From Prauserella muralis (GTDB lineage Bacteria > Actinomycetota > Actinomycetes > Mycobacteriales > Pseudonocardiaceae): 64,000 nucleotides of DNA. The notes under the pieces were generated by a model. That model was not told the DNA's origin, ran no database searches, and saw only the letters and a program-made list of their open reading frames with translations. Location: contig NZ_MASW01000001.1 of the NCBI RefSeq assembly GCF_003202285.1, positions 62,001 through 126,000 of the forward strand. The letters are read 5' to 3'. This document shows positions 9,827 to 19,195 of this stretch, piece after piece (the stretch's first letter is position 1; every line of letters starts with the position of its first letter). The position numbers were made by a program, and so were the translations under genes.

Positions 9827-11041
9827 TCACTCCCGGTAGCGGCGCTCGGCCACGATGCCCTCGCCGCCGGCCTCGTCGAACCGGTAGACCTCGCGGCCGC
9901 GCACGAACACGCGCATGGCGCGGTTCATCACGTCGAGCGGGTCGCCCGACCACACCACCACGTCGGCGTCGAGACCCGGCTTCAGCGCGCCGACCCGGTC
10001 GTCGAGGCCCAGGATCCGCGCCGGGTTGACGGTCAGCGCCCGCAGCGCGGTGTCCGGGTCGAGGCCGTCCTTGACCGCCAGCGCCGCCTGGTAGACGAGG
10101 AAGTTGATGGGGATCACCGGATGGTCGGTGGTGATCGCCAGCCGGACTCCGGCCCGCGCCAGGATGCCTGCCGAGCGCAGCGTGCGGTTGCGGACCTCCA
10201 CCTTGGACCGCGTGGTGAACAGCGGGCCCAGGATCACCGGGACGTCGCGCTCGGCGAGGAAGTCGGCGATCAGGTGGCCCTCCGTGCCGTGGTTGACCAC
10301 CAGCTTGTAACCGAACTCCTCGGCAAGCCGCACCGCGGTGACGATGTCGTCGGCACGGTGGGTGTGCTGGTCCCAGTACAGCTCGCCGTCGAGCACCTTG
10401 GTCAGCGGTTCGAGGGTGAGGTCGACGTCGAACGGCTTGCCCTCGGCGCGGGCGTGGTCGCGCTGCGCGGCGTAGTTGCGCGCTTTGGTGAACGCCTCCC
10501 GCAGCACCGCGGCGACCCCGAGCCGGGTGCTCGGTGTCCTGTCCTTCTCGCCGTAGACGCGCTTCGGGTTCTCCCCGAGCGCGCTCTTCACGCTGACCTG
10601 CTCGGCGAAGAGCATGTCGAGGACCGTGCGGCCCCACGTCTTGACGCCCACGGTCTGGCCGCCGATCGGGTTGCCCGAGCCCGGCTTGATGACCACGCTC
10701 GTCACGCCGCCCGCCAGCGCGTCGTCGAAGCCCACCTCGTAGGGGTCGATGCCGTCGATGGCGCGGAAGCGGGCGCCGTTGGGATCGGTCATCTCGTTGG
10801 TGTCGTTGCCCGACCAGCCCTCGCCCTCCTCGTGCACGCCGAGGTGAGCGTGTGCGTCGACGAAGCCGGGCAGCACCCACGAGCCCGCCGCGTCGATCAG
10901 CTCGGCGCCGTCGGGGATGTCGACGTCCGCCTCCGTGCCGACCGCGGCGATGGTGCCGTCGTCGGAGATGAGCACCGTGCCGCCGTCGACCGGGGTCCCG
11001 TCGACGGGCACCACGTAGCCGCCAATGATTGCCTTCGCCAT
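9827..11041 (-). CDS. Metal-dependent amidohydrolase
   Basis: The 404-residue protein has the amidohydrolase fold. The metal-binding HxH is at 64-66 (VDAHAHLG), further histidines lie in DQHTH and VNHGTEGH, and TTDHP carries the late Asp. It resembles the imidazolonepropionase/dihydroorotase-type amidohydrolases found alone in many actinobacteria; the substrate is unknown. It begins 11 bp after the aldose epimerase stop on the same strand. A TAGCGT -10-like hexamer overlaps that stop 8 nt before the ATG, so it may also have its own nearly leaderless transcript. Confidence 0.87.
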   Translation of the reverse strand: MAKAIIGGYVVPVDGTPVDGGTVLISDDGTIAAVGTEADVDIPDGAELIDAAGSWVLPGFVDAHAHLGVHEEGEGWSGNDTNEMTDPNGARFRAIDGIDPYEVGFDDALAGGVTSVVIKPGSGNPIGGQTVGVKTWGRTVLDMLFAEQVSVKSALGENPKRVYGEKDRTPSTRLGVAAVLREAFTKARNYAAQRDHARAEGKPFDVDLTLEPLTKVLDGELYWDQHTHRADDIVTAVRLAEEFGYKLVVNHGTEGHLIADFLAERDVPVILGPLFTTRSKVEVRNRTLRSAGILARAGVRLAITTDHPVIPINFLVYQAALAVKDGLDPDTALRALTVNPARILGLDDRVGALKPGLDADVVVWSGDPLDVMNRAMRVFVRGREVYRFDEAGGEGIVAERRYRE

Positions 11042-11052
11042 GGTTCGCTACG

Positions 11053-11964
11053 CTAACGAATCCGGACGCCAATGCCCCAGCTGCCCCGCCACGACTCGCC
11101 GGGTTCCAGCGTGATGAGGTCGGTGCCCGAGTTGAGCGCGTCGGCGGGGCAGGTCATCGGCTCGATCGCGATCGCCCTTTCCCTCCCGGTCAGCTCCGCG
11201 GGTGTGAAGACCTGCGCCCACCGGAAGTCGGGCTCGCTCCACACGTCCAGCGTGGTGTCGCCGTGGCTGAGCAGCGCGTGGTGCCTGCCGTCGCCGGAGG
11301 GCACGAGCCCGCCGAAGGTCGTGTCGAGTTCGAGCGTGCCGACGAGCCTGCCGTCGCGCAGGTCGTACTCGGTGCCCTCCACGTCCTGCTCCTCGGCGTA
11401 GGGCAGTTGTGCCTCGTCGACGTAGGGCCGCACGCGGGTGGCGGGCAGGGTGAGGGTCAGCTCGTCGGTCGGCACGTCGCCGATCCGCAGGTACGGGTGG
11501 GTGCCGACGCCGAAGCCGATGGGCCGCTCGCCGTCGTTGCGCACCGCGTGTGTCACGGTCAGCTCCCGGGGGGCCAGCTCGTAGACGATGCTGGTGTGCA
11601 GCGGCACCGGCCAGCCGGGTTCGCCGTCGATGTCGCAGGCCAGCGTGATGGCGTACTCGGCGTGTTCGAGCAGCTGCCACTCCCGGTTCCTGGTCAGCCC
11701 GTGGATGGCGTTGCCGCGTTTGGCCTCGGTGACCTCCAGCTCCTGCGGCTGTCCCTCGAACGTCCAGCGCGCCGCCTTGGTCCGGTTCGGCCACGGCACG
11801 AGCACCTGCCCCGCGGCCTTCGGCGGCTGCTCGTCCTCGCCGAAGGACTCCACGTACGGCACGCCGCCGATCTCGAACGCGCGCAGGCCCGCGCCGATCT
11901 CCGTGACCACCGCGCGGGCACTGCCTCGGGTGAGCTCGAACTGTTCCCCGGTCGGATTCGCCAT
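11053..11964 (-). CDS. Aldose 1-epimerase (mutarotase)
   Basis: The 303-residue galactose-mutarotase-fold protein interconverts sugar anomers. The conserved active-site segment FGVGTHPYLR and the preceding VRNDGERPIGF are visible, with a second conserved region near the C-terminus. The frame is open further upstream to 12090, but that part overlaps the divergent TetR gene. The ATG at 11964 is preferred because TACGTT lies 6 nt upstream, which suggests a leaderless start. It is divergent from a TetR gene 64 bp away and upstream of an amidohydrolase. Confidence 0.9.
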   Translation of the reverse strand: MANPTGEQFELTRGSARAVVTEIGAGLRAFEIGGVPYVESFGEDEQPPKAAGQVLVPWPNRTKAARWTFEGQPQELEVTEAKRGNAIHGLTRNREWQLLEHAEYAITLACDIDGEPGWPVPLHTSIVYELAPRELTVTHAVRNDGERPIGFGVGTHPYLRIGDVPTDELTLTLPATRVRPYVDEAQLPYAEEQDVEGTEYDLRDGRLVGTLELDTTFGGLVPSGDGRHHALLSHGDTTLDVWSEPDFRWAQVFTPAELTGRERAIAIEPMTCPADALNSGTDLITLEPGESWRGSWGIGVRIR

Positions 11965-11995
11965 GGGGCCAACGTACCGAAGCAAATACTTACTA

Positions 11996-12023
11996 GACCG
12001 GTCGCCATAGTCAGCGTTAGCGT
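11996..12023. promoter_or_regulatory. TetR operator core and -10 of the divergent pair
   Basis: The 8-bp palindrome GACCGGTC (11996-12003) within CTAGACCGGTC resembles operators of LmrA/YxaF-type TetR proteins (known for that family). TAGCGT (12018-12023) lies 5 nt before the TetR ATG and fits a leaderless -10. Confidence 0.5.
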
Positions 12024-12028
12024 GGTCC

Positions 12029-12619
12029 ATGGCCAGACGTACCGCGACCCGGGAACGCATGCTGGACACGGCCGCCGAGCTGTTCCACACGCAGGGCTAC
12101 CACGCCACGGGGCTCAACCAGCTGCTCATCGAGGGCGGGGCTCCCAAGGGCTCGCTGTACTTCCATTTCCCCGGCGGCAAGGAGCAGCTGGCCGCCGAGG
12201 CCGTGGCGCTCTCCGGGCAGCGGCTGTGCGCCGTGCTGCGCTCGGCGTTCGCAGGCGAAGCGGACCCCGGGGCCGGGCTGGCCGCGGTGCTCGACCACCT
12301 CGCGGAGTCACTGACCGAATCGGGCTTCCGGCGTGGCTGTCCACTCTCGACGGTGGCGCTCGACGCGGCGGCCGACAGCGAACCGATCCGGAAGGCCTGC
12401 GCCGACGGCTACGCCTCGTGGCAGCGGGCCATCGAGGACGCGCTCACCGGCGCGGGCGTGCCCGCACCGGGGGCGGCACGACTCGCCGTCCTGGCCGTCG
12501 CCTCCCTCGAGGGCGCGCTGCTGCTCGCCAGGACCCGCCGGGACCTCGAACCGCTGCGCCAGGTCGGCGAGCACCTGGCCGCGCAGATCGCCGAGGAACT
12601 GAACCAAGCAGGGAGCTGA
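12029..12619 (+). CDS. TetR family regulator (LmrA/YxaF-like)
   Basis: This 196-residue protein has the HTH and following residues GGAPKGSLYFHFPGGKEQL (about 36-54), typical of the LmrA/YxaF subgroup. Its C-terminal domain resembles the TetR_C LmrA/YxaF type. The next gene, a metallo-beta-lactamase-fold hydrolase, begins 1 bp after its stop, so it is surely cotranscribed. The operator core GACCGGTC lies between this gene and the divergent aldose epimerase. Autoregulation and control of the hydrolase are inferred. Confidence 0.9.
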   Translation: MARRTATRERMLDTAAELFHTQGYHATGLNQLLIEGGAPKGSLYFHFPGGKEQLAAEAVALSGQRLCAVLRSAFAGEADPGAGLAAVLDHLAESLTESGFRRGCPLSTVALDAAADSEPIRKACADGYASWQRAIEDALTGAGVPAPGAARLAVLAVASLEGALLLARTRRDLEPLRQVGEHLAAQIAEELNQAGS

Positions 12620-12620
12620 C

Positions 12621-13445
12621 ATGCGCGTTCACCACCTCAACTGCGGCACGCTGCGCCCGCCGGGCGGAGCCCTCATCGACGGAGCCGGCAGCGTGGCGCG
12701 CCGCGCGCACATGATCTGCCACTGCCTGCTGCTGGAGACCGACACCGGACTGGTGCTGGTCGAGACGGGTATGGGCACGCCCGCCGTCACACGGCCCCGC
12801 GAATGGCTCGGCGCACCGTTCGTGCGCCTGACCAACCCGGTGGCCGCCGAGTCCGAGACCGCGATCGCGCAGGTGCGCCTGCTCGGCTTCGACCCTGCCG
12901 ACGTGCGGCACATCGTGCTCACCCACCTGGATCTCGACCACGCGGGCGGCCTCGTCGACTTCCCGGACGCGACCGTGCACCTCTACGCCAGGGAACTACG
13001 GGCGCTGGAACAGCCGGCCGACGCCAGGGAACGCAGTCGCTACCGCAGGATCCAGTTCGCGCACGGCCCGAAGTTCAGCTCCTACTCCGACCACGGCGAG
13101 CCGTGGTTCGGGTTCGACGCCGTGCGGTCGCTCACCGGGCTGCCACCGGAGATCCTGCTCGTGCCGCTCGCCGGGCACACGCGCGGGCACGCGGGCGTCG
13201 CGATCGACACCGGCGACGGCTGGCTGCTGGCCGCGGGCGACGCGTACTTCTTCCACGGCCAGCTCGACGCCGCCCGGCCGCACTGCCCGCCGGGGCTGGC
13301 GGTGTTCGAACGCGTGGTGCAGACGGACAGGCAGGCGCGGCTGCGCAATCAGGAGCGCCTGCGCGAGCTGGCGGCAGGACACGGTGACGAGGTCAGCGTG
13401 TTCTGCGCCCACGACCCCGTGGAGCTGCGGCGCTCACTCGGCTGA
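12621..13445 (+). CDS. MBL-fold metallo-hydrolase (lactonase-like)
   Basis: The 274-residue metallo-beta-lactamase-fold enzyme has the metal motif THLDLDHAGG (101-110). Asp replaces the second His of the classical HxHxDH. Further ligands are likely in GHTRGH and GDAYF. Relatives include N-acyl-homoserine lactonases and other lactone or ester hydrolases; the substrate here is not known. AGGGAGCTGAC before the ATG supplies the Shine-Dalgarno inside the end of the TetR gene. The last 12 bp overlap the end of the convergent permease. Confidence 0.85.
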   Translation: MRVHHLNCGTLRPPGGALIDGAGSVARRAHMICHCLLLETDTGLVLVETGMGTPAVTRPREWLGAPFVRLTNPVAAESETAIAQVRLLGFDPADVRHIVLTHLDLDHAGGLVDFPDATVHLYARELRALEQPADARERSRYRRIQFAHGPKFSSYSDHGEPWFGFDAVRSLTGLPPEILLVPLAGHTRGHAGVAIDTGDGWLLAAGDAYFFHGQLDAARPHCPPGLAVFERVVQTDRQARLRNQERLRELAAGHGDEVSVFCAHDPVELRRSLG

Positions 13446-14798
13446 CGCCCGCCGGGATTCGGTGGCCCGCAGGGCGGCCCAGTTCACCAGCCAGAGCAGG
13501 AAGCCGACACCGAGCAGGATCACCGCGACCACGTAGTCGCGCGCGGGCCGCCCGGACAGCGGGCTCGCCAGGTAGAGGCAGAACACGGCCGCCAGCGCCG
13601 GGATCACCGTGGGTGCGCGGAAGTGCCGGTGCTCCACCTTCTCCCTGCGCAGCACGAGCACGGCGATGTTGACCACGGAGAACACCACGAGCAGCAGCAG
13701 CGCCGTGGTGCCACCGAGCACGCTGATGTCCACAGTAGACACCAAAGCGATGGCGATGGCGCTGGTGAACAGGATCGCCACCCAGGGGCTGCGGCGAAGC
13801 GGGTGCACGGCGCCCAGCGCCTTCGGAATGATGCCCTCGTTGGCCATGCCGTACACGAGCCTGCTGGCCATGAGCATGTTGATGAGCGCCGAGTTGATCA
13901 CCGCGAACAGCCCGATGGCCGAGAAGATCTCCCTCGGCATCCCCGGCGCACCGACGTCGATGACCTTGAGCAGTGCACCGCTTTCGGCCGCCTCCAGCTC
14001 GCCTGCGGGCACCAGCAGCGACGAGGTCACCGACACGAGGATGTAGATGGTGGCGGCGATCACCATGCCCCACAGCATGGCCTTGGGGAAGATCCGCACC
14101 GGGTCCTTGCACTCCTCGGCCATGTTCACCGAGTCCTCGAAGCCCACCATCGCGAAGAACGCGAGCGAGGTGGCCGAGGTGATGGCCACGAGCCACGTCT
14201 GGTCCTCGGTGTTGAACTCGGTGAGCCGGGCGGGCTCGCCGTCGCCGCCCAGAACCGCCCAGACGCCGACGCCGATCACGATGAGCAGGCCGGCCAGCTC
14301 GATACAGGTGAGGACCACGTTCGTGGTGACCGACTCCCGGACGCCGCGGTAGTTGATCGCCGCGAGCAGCAGGATGAACAGGATCGCCACGAGCGGCATC
14401 GGAGAGGTCAGGAACTCGGCGAGGTAGGTCTCGCCGAAGGCCACCGCCGCCGAGGACGCCGACGTGATGCCCGAACACATGACCGCAAACGCGACGAGGA
14501 ACGTCAGCACGCGGGTCCGGAACGCCCGGTGGGTGTAGAGCGCGGCGCCGGCGGCCCTCGGGTACTTGCCGACGAGTTCCAGGTAGCTGAACGCCGTCAT
14601 GAACGCGACGAGAAACGCCAGCAGGAACGGCAGCCACAGCGCGCCGCCGACACGCCCGGCCACCTGGCCGGTGAGCGCGTAGATGCCGGTGCCGATGATG
14701 TCGCCGACGACGAAGAACAGCAGCAGCTTGGAGCCCATCACGCGCCGCAGCGCGGGCTGCCCGGTCTCGGTGCCGGGCGAGGTGGTCGCGTCCGCCAT
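13434..14798 (-). CDS. APC-family amino acid permease
   Basis: The 454-residue membrane protein has about 12 predicted helices. Helix 1 contains the APC substrate motif GDIIGTGIYALTG and helix 6 begins near AFFAMVGFEDSVNMAEE. It belongs to the amino-acid/polyamine/organocation superfamily, and the substrate is not assignable. The ATG (MADATT) is preferred over an upstream ATG at 14837, which adds a Cys/Trp-rich stretch unlike the family. It follows the MFS gene on the same strand by 58 bp. Confidence 0.9.
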   Translation of the reverse strand: MADATTSPGTETGQPALRRVMGSKLLLFFVVGDIIGTGIYALTGQVAGRVGGALWLPFLLAFLVAFMTAFSYLELVGKYPRAAGAALYTHRAFRTRVLTFLVAFAVMCSGITSASSAAVAFGETYLAEFLTSPMPLVAILFILLLAAINYRGVRESVTTNVVLTCIELAGLLIVIGVGVWAVLGGDGEPARLTEFNTEDQTWLVAITSATSLAFFAMVGFEDSVNMAEECKDPVRIFPKAMLWGMVIAATIYILVSVTSSLLVPAGELEAAESGALLKVIDVGAPGMPREIFSAIGLFAVINSALINMLMASRLVYGMANEGIIPKALGAVHPLRRSPWVAILFTSAIAIALVSTVDISVLGGTTALLLLVVFSVVNIAVLVLRREKVEHRHFRAPTVIPALAAVFCLYLASPLSGRPARDYVVAVILLGVGFLLWLVNWAALRATESRRASAE

Positions 14799-14856
14799 GC
14801 CGGGAAGTGTGCCGTACCAGCACCGGCAGGTGGTCACCGGATAGGTGGCGCTGTCG

Positions 14857-16143
14857 TCAGGACTTCACCGACGCCGCGCGGTAGCGCCAGAACGCGGGCA
14901 GCAGCACCACGGCGAGGACGACCAGCACGATGACGAGCACACCGCCGCCCGTGGCCGCGGCGGCCGTGCCGACGCCCGCGGCCGTCCAGCCGTGGGTCAG
15001 GTCGGCAAGGCGCGGCCCGCCCGCCACGACCACGGTGAACGCGCCCTGCGTGCGGCCGCGCATCTCGTCGGTGGCCGCCGACTGCAGGATCGCCATGCGG
15101 TAGACGGCGCTGACCATGTCCGCCGCGCCGCCGATGGCGAGGAACACCACGGCCAGCCACAGCGACGACGACAGCCCGAAGCCCGCGACCGCGGCTCCCC
15201 ACACGCAGATGGCGACCACGACGGCGACGCCCTGGCGGCGCACCCGCCCGACCCAGCCGGACATCAGCCCCACGAGCATGGCGCCGATCGGGATGGCGGC
15301 GAACAGCCAGCCCAGTGCCAGCCCGCCGCCGGGCGGGTCGCCGAAGGTCCGTTCGGCCATCTCCGGGAACAGGGCGCGCGGCATGCCCGCGACCATGGCG
15401 ATGATGTCCACGACGAACGACGCGAGCAGCACCTTCTGGGTGGCCATGTAGCGGAAGCCGTCGATGACGTCGCGCAGCCCGGCCCTGCGGACGAGCCCGG
15501 ACAGCGGGGGCATCGCGGGCAGCTTCCACACGGCCCACAGCACGGCCGCGAGCGCGATCGTGTCGACAAGGTACAGAGTCGACAAACCGATGACCGGCAT
15601 GAGCGCGCCGGCGGCGAGCGGGCCGAACACCGCGCCGAAGGTCATCATCGTGCCGGTGAGCGCCGCGGCCGACGGCAGCAGGTGCTCGGGCACCAGCCGC
15701 GCGACGACGGCGTTGCGCGTCGGCATGTTGACCGCGAAGAACGCCTGGTTGACGCCCAGCAGCACGAGCACGGCCCACACCGAGTTCAGTGCGAAGAACG
15801 CCTGCGCCCACAGCAGCGCGGCGGTGACCGCGATGCCGGTGTTGGACACGAGCAGCAGCTTGCGCCGGTCCACGGTGTCGGCGATGGCGCCACCCCACAG
15901 GCCGAACACCAGCAGCGGCACGAGCGCGAAGGCGCCGGTCAGCCCGACGTAGCCCGAGGAGCCGGTGAGGTCGAAGACCTGCTTGGGCACGGCGACGGCC
16001 GTGAGCTGGCTGCCGATGGCGGTGGCCATCGAGCTGATCCAGAGCCGCCGGAAGCCGGGTATCCGCAGTGGCCTGCTGTCGACGACGATCGAGCCGAGTA
16101 CCTTGCGTGCTCCCGATCTCCCGGCGTCGGTCCGTTCAGCCAC
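14857..16143 (-). CDS. MFS transporter (MFS_3 / EntS-like)
   Basis: The 428-residue protein has about 12 membrane helices and the MFS loop motif GAIADTVDRRKLLL after helix 2. The pattern matches the MFS_3 group that includes the enterobactin exporter EntS and many uncharacterised actinobacterial efflux proteins. It starts with GTG. Immediately upstream is an inverted repeat GTTAGC/GCTAAC that could bind a regulator. An 87-bp repeat element separates it from pdxH. The substrate is unknown. Confidence 0.88.
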   Translation of the reverse strand: MAERTDAGRSGARKVLGSIVVDSRPLRIPGFRRLWISSMATAIGSQLTAVAVPKQVFDLTGSSGYVGLTGAFALVPLLVFGLWGGAIADTVDRRKLLLVSNTGIAVTAALLWAQAFFALNSVWAVLVLLGVNQAFFAVNMPTRNAVVARLVPEHLLPSAAALTGTMMTFGAVFGPLAAGALMPVIGLSTLYLVDTIALAAVLWAVWKLPAMPPLSGLVRRAGLRDVIDGFRYMATQKVLLASFVVDIIAMVAGMPRALFPEMAERTFGDPPGGGLALGWLFAAIPIGAMLVGLMSGWVGRVRRQGVAVVVAICVWGAAVAGFGLSSSLWLAVVFLAIGGAADMVSAVYRMAILQSAATDEMRGRTQGAFTVVVAGGPRLADLTHGWTAAGVGTAAAATGGGVLVIVLVVLAVVLLPAFWRYRAASVKS

Positions 16144-16148
16144 AAATA

Positions 16149-16168
16149 GTTAGCGTACCGCAGCTAAC
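16149..16168. promoter_or_regulatory. Inverted repeat upstream of MFS gene
   Basis: GTTAGC (16149-16154) and GCTAAC (16163-16168) form a perfect 6-bp inverted repeat with an 8-nt spacer, 5 bp upstream of the MFS GTG. It could be an operator overlapping the promoter. No dedicated regulator is adjacent. Confidence 0.35.
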
Positions 16169-16171
16169 GAA

Positions 16172-16258
16172 AGCTCCCCAATGCCACATATGTTCCACTG
16201 GATGGAGCGAATGCGGCATTCGCTCCATCCAGTGGAGCGAATGCCACATTGGGGAGCT
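16172..16258. repeat. 87-bp three-box palindromic element, copy A
   Basis: The ends AGCTCCCC and GGGGAGCT are inverted. Between them, 11-bp boxes AATGCCACATA, AATGCGGCATT and AATGCCACATT start at 16180, 16210 and 16240 (30-bp period). The 19-nt spacers are near reverse complements of each other, and the second forms a 7-bp stem (CGCTCCA/TGGAGCG). It lies 9 bp after the pdxH stop and upstream of the MFS gene. Three sister copies occur in this window. Confidence 0.93.
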
Positions 16259-16267
16259 TGGGGCGGG

Positions 16268-16963
16268 TCAGGGGGCTACGCGGTCGATGCGCCAGCCGTC
16301 CTCGGTTCGCACGTAGCGGAGCCGGTCGTGCAGGCGGTCCTGCCTGCCCTGCCAGAACTCCACGGTGTCCGGACGGATGCGCCAGCCACCCCAGTGCGGC
16401 GGCACCGGCACCTCGTCCACGTCAGCGAATCGGCGTTCGATCGCGTGCAGCGCGTTGTCCAGCGCCCGCCTGCCCTCGACGACCCGGGACTGCGGCGACG
16501 CCCACGCGCCCAGCTGCGAGCCCCGCGGCCGCGACGCCCAGTAGGCCGCCGTCTCCTCGGCGCCGACCTTCTCCACCTCGCCGCGCACGGTCACCTGCCG
16601 GTGCAGCGCATACCAGGGGAACGTCACCGACGCGTACCGGGTGACGGTGAGGTCGTGGCTCTTGGCCGAGGTGTAGTTGGTGTAGAAGACGACGCCGCGG
16701 GCGTCGAGGCCCTTGCACAGCACCGTGCGCGACGACGGAAGGCCCTCGGCGTTGGCCGTGGCCAGCACCATCGCGTTCGGCTCGGGAAGGCCTGCCGACT
16801 CGGCCTGGTCCAGCCAGTGCTGAAGCTGCTCGGTCCAGGTCCCGGCGAGCGCGGACTCGTCGAACGCCTCGCCGTCGTAAGCCACCCGCATCCCGGGAAG
16901 CCGGACGGCCACGCCCGCCGCCGTGTCGGCTACCCCGTTGCCCATTTTGTCGAGTTCCGGCAT
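16268..16963 (-). CDS. pdxH: Pyridoxamine 5'-phosphate oxidase
   Basis: The 231-residue flavin (FMN) enzyme oxidises PNP/PMP to pyridoxal phosphate, the last step of vitamin B6 synthesis and salvage. Family signatures include the FMN-contacting SSRTVLCKG and FYTNYTSAKS, the SxQS-type segment ASPQSRVVEGR, and the C-terminal PDTVEFWQGRQDRLHDR ending in a terminal Pro. The ATG has GGAGG 6 nt upstream. In many actinobacteria pdxH sits next to citrate synthase genes; here the urease operon lies between it and citA. Confidence 0.95.
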   Translation of the reverse strand: MPELDKMGNGVADTAAGVAVRLPGMRVAYDGEAFDESALAGTWTEQLQHWLDQAESAGLPEPNAMVLATANAEGLPSSRTVLCKGLDARGVVFYTNYTSAKSHDLTVTRYASVTFPWYALHRQVTVRGEVEKVGAEETAAYWASRPRGSQLGAWASPQSRVVEGRRALDNALHAIERRFADVDEVPVPPHWGGWRIRPDTVEFWQGRQDRLHDRLRYVRTEDGWRIDRVAP

Positions 16964-17071
16964 ACCAACCTCCGCGCCCTGGCCCTCGTGGGGCCTTATC
17001 CCGCCTATCAGCCGACGTTAGGGGTTCGGGCCTCCGCGCGAAACCTCTTGATCGGTGACGGGCGCCACGCG

Positions 17072-17812
17072 TCACACCCGGGCCCAGCCGGGGTGGTGTG
17101 CACGGGCACGATCCAGATCCGAGGCCGCGGTGACGGCGTCGCCCGCGAGGGCCGTGGCGAGCGCCCCGCCCGCGGCCAGCGGGGTGAGCGCCCACCAGTC
17201 GCCGCCGACGGCGGCCGGAGGGTCGGCGCCGCCGACGAGCACCTCGGTCGCCAGCACCCGGCGGCCCGCCAGGTACGCGGCGCTCGCGTCGAGGACCGGA
17301 TCGCCGACGACGAGGTCCTGGTGCAGCAGCGCCGTACCCGACCGGGTGATGCGCGTGGAGGTCGTGAGCTGACCGGGGCGCTCCCCCTCCCTGCCGAGCA
17401 CGAGCGTCTCCCTGGCCCGGAACCGGGCATCGGCGGCGAGGTCGGCCCGCAGCAGGGCCGTGTGCCGGGCGCGGGCCGTGACGACGGTCGGCTCGGGCAG
17501 GTAGTCGAGGCAGCCGCCCTCACCGACCTCGACGTCGAACGTCGCCGAACTGGCCTCGCCGTGCGGGCCCGGCAGCGCCAGCGTCGCCGCGACACCGGAC
17601 AGGCGCAACCTCGCGCCGGGGCCGACTCGTACCGTCAGCGCGAGTTCGTCGCCGCCGAGCGGGGTCGTCGCCGCGTTGACGAGGTACACGTGCGCGCCCG
17701 TGCCGCCGCGCCGGGGGAACAGTGTCAGCGGCGCCATCGAGTGCAGCTCCCGCAGGACCGTGCGCCCGGTCGCGACGTCCAGCGCGGCGGAGAGCCGGGC
17801 GTGAGCCCTCAT
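17072..17812 (-). CDS. ureD: Urease accessory protein UreD
   Basis: The 246-residue UreD/UreH scaffold helps UreF and UreG deliver nickel to apo-urease. The family hallmarks are [15 protein letters not shown] near the start, GARLRLSG, and [16 protein letters not shown] in the middle. The ATG overlaps the UreG stop by four bases. It is the last gene of ureABCFGD on this strand, the usual actinobacterial order. No hairpin is obvious in the 108 bp before pdxH. Confidence 0.9.
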   Translation of the reverse strand: MRAHARLSAALDVATGRTVLRELHSMAPLTLFPRRGGTGAHVYLVNAATTPLGGDELALTVRVGPGARLRLSGVAATLALPGPHGEASSATFDVEVGEGGCLDYLPEPTVVTARARHTALLRADLAADARFRARETLVLGREGERPGQLTTSTRITRSGTALLHQDLVVGDPVLDASAAYLAGRRVLATEVLVGGADPPAAVGGDWWALTPLAAGGALATALAGDAVTAASDLDRARAHHPGWARV

Positions 17813-18519
17813 CCGGCCCTGGCCGGCAGCAGCGAGCGCACCCACGCGGCCACGTCCGGGGCGTCCGGCGTCTCGACGAGCGACTGCGCGACCACCGGCA
17901 GATCGCCACGCATACGGTGGGCGTCGGCCGTCATCACGGCCAGGTCCGCGCCAACCAGGTGCGCGATGTCGATCTTGTTGATGACGAGCAGGTCGGCGGT
18001 GGTCACGCCGGGCCCGCCCTTGCGCGGCACCTTGTCGCCACCCGCGACGTCCACGACGAACACCTGGCTGTCGGCGAGGCCGCGGCTGAAGACGGCGGTC
18101 AGGTTGTCGCCGCCGCTTTCGATGATGACCAGCTCGAGTCCGGCGAAGCGCTCCTCCAGCCGCTCGACGGCGTCGAGGTTGGCGGTGATGTCGTCCCGGA
18201 TCGCGGTGTGCGGGCACGCGCCGGTCTGCACGGCCTCGATCCGCTCGGCGTCGAGCACCCCGGCCCTGCGCAGGAAGTCGGCGTCCTCGGTCGTGTAGAT
18301 GTCGTTGGTGACGACCGCGAGGTTCAGCTCGCCACCCAGCGCGCGGCACAGTGCCGCGACCAGCGCGGTCTTGCCGCTGCCCACCGGACCGCCGATGCCG
18401 ATGCGGTAGGCGCGCCCCGCGGACGGCGCGGCCTCGTGCCGGTCGGGTCCGGCTGCGGTCGGATCGAGGCTCACGGGATGGGCGTGGCCGTGCCCGTGGC
18501 CGGTGTCCTCAGCTGGCAA
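17809..18519 (-). CDS. ureG: Urease accessory GTPase UreG
   Basis: UreG is the SIMIBI GTPase that powers nickel insertion into urease. From the TTG at 18519 it is 236 residues: a His-rich N-terminus (GHGHGHAH, probable metal binding), P-loop GPVGSGKT (about 44-51), the ESGGDNL motif and the NKID guanine motif. TTG is preferred because AAAGAGG lies 9 nt upstream and the start overlaps the ureF end by 11 bp. An in-frame ATG at 18552 would add 11 unlikely residues (STRKRCVC). The start is therefore moderately certain and the function strongly so. Confidence 0.92.
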   Translation of the reverse strand: MPAEDTGHGHGHAHPVSLDPTAAGPDRHEAAPSAGRAYRIGIGGPVGSGKTALVAALCRALGGELNLAVVTNDIYTTEDADFLRRAGVLDAERIEAVQTGACPHTAIRDDITANLDAVERLEERFAGLELVIIESGGDNLTAVFSRGLADSQVFVVDVAGGDKVPRKGGPGVTTADLLVINKIDIAHLVGADLAVMTADAHRMRGDLPVVAQSLVETPDAPDVAAWVRSLLPARAG

Positions 18520-19195
18520 ACAGACGCACCTCTTTCTCGTGCTGCCGGGCATGGGCCTCGGCGAGCAGGTCGAGCGCCGGAGACCCCGGCGCGGGCAGGG
18601 TTCGCGGATCCGTTCCCGCCAGCCGCGCGGCGCGCGCGGCCACCACCTCGATCGCCGGGGCGAGGGCGACCACGGCCGCGTTCACCGCGAGCGGGTCCAG
18701 GCCGAGCAGCCGCACGGCGGCGCTCGCGGGCCCGCTGACCGCCAGGTACGCGGCCACCCTCGCGGCGTCGAGGGGCAGGTTGCGGCCGAGTCCGGCGAGC
18801 GCGCCGAGGATCACCGGGTGGTGCGGGCGGGGGGTGGCGGCCACCAGGCCGTCGAGCACCGGCGACGGCCACGCCGCCCTGGCCGCGCGCGCGGTGCCGC
18901 GGCCCTGCGCTCGCGAGGCCGCGCGTTGTGCGGGCGAGGGCGTGCGGGCGTCCAGCTCGGCGTCGAGCATGGTCCAATGTCCGTTGTGGACGCTCCGGGC
19001 CGCGGCGTGCGCGGCGGCGGCCGCGAACACGGCGGCCAGTTCGCCCGCCCCGCGCAACCGTCCACTGAGGAACAGCGGTAGGTCGCGCTCGCTCGTGAGG
19101 CGTCCCCGCGCCACCACCTCCTCCAGGCCGCCGGAGTGCACGTGACCGCCGCCGGGGAAGCGGGAGTCGGCCAGTGCCAGAGCGAGGGCGTCCAT
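18509..19195 (-). CDS. ureF: Urease accessory protein UreF
   Basis: The 228-residue all-helical UreF acts with UreD and UreG as the fidelity factor for urease metallocentre assembly. The opening [20 protein letters not shown] is the conserved N-terminal block, in which the usual SGLE appears as SGGLE. It starts in a TGATG overlap with the ureC stop. The Ala/Arg-rich middle is normal for high-GC homologues. Confidence 0.9.
   Translation of the reverse strand: MDALALALADSRFPGGGHVHSGGLEEVVARGRLTSERDLPLFLSGRLRGAGELAAVFAAAAAHAAARSVHNGHWTMLDAELDARTPSPAQRAASRAQGRGTARAARAAWPSPVLDGLVAATPRPHHPVILGALAGLGRNLPLDAARVAAYLAVSGPASAAVRLLGLDPLAVNAAVVALAPAIEVVAARAARLAGTDPRTLPAPGSPALDLLAEAHARQHEKEVRLFAS

Noticed and set aside
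13623-14933. Long forward frame opposite the amino-acid permease, and similar ones opposite the MFS, urease, ATPase and glycosyltransferase genes
   Set aside because: Histidine/arginine/glutamine-rich shadow translations of well-recognised genes; no start signal or family resemblance.
16172-16258. Possible CRISPR array (30-bp period, 11-bp repeats, 19-nt spacers)
   Set aside because: Only three short boxes per locus, spacers are inverted repeats shared between loci, no cas genes. It is a REP-like element, not CRISPR.
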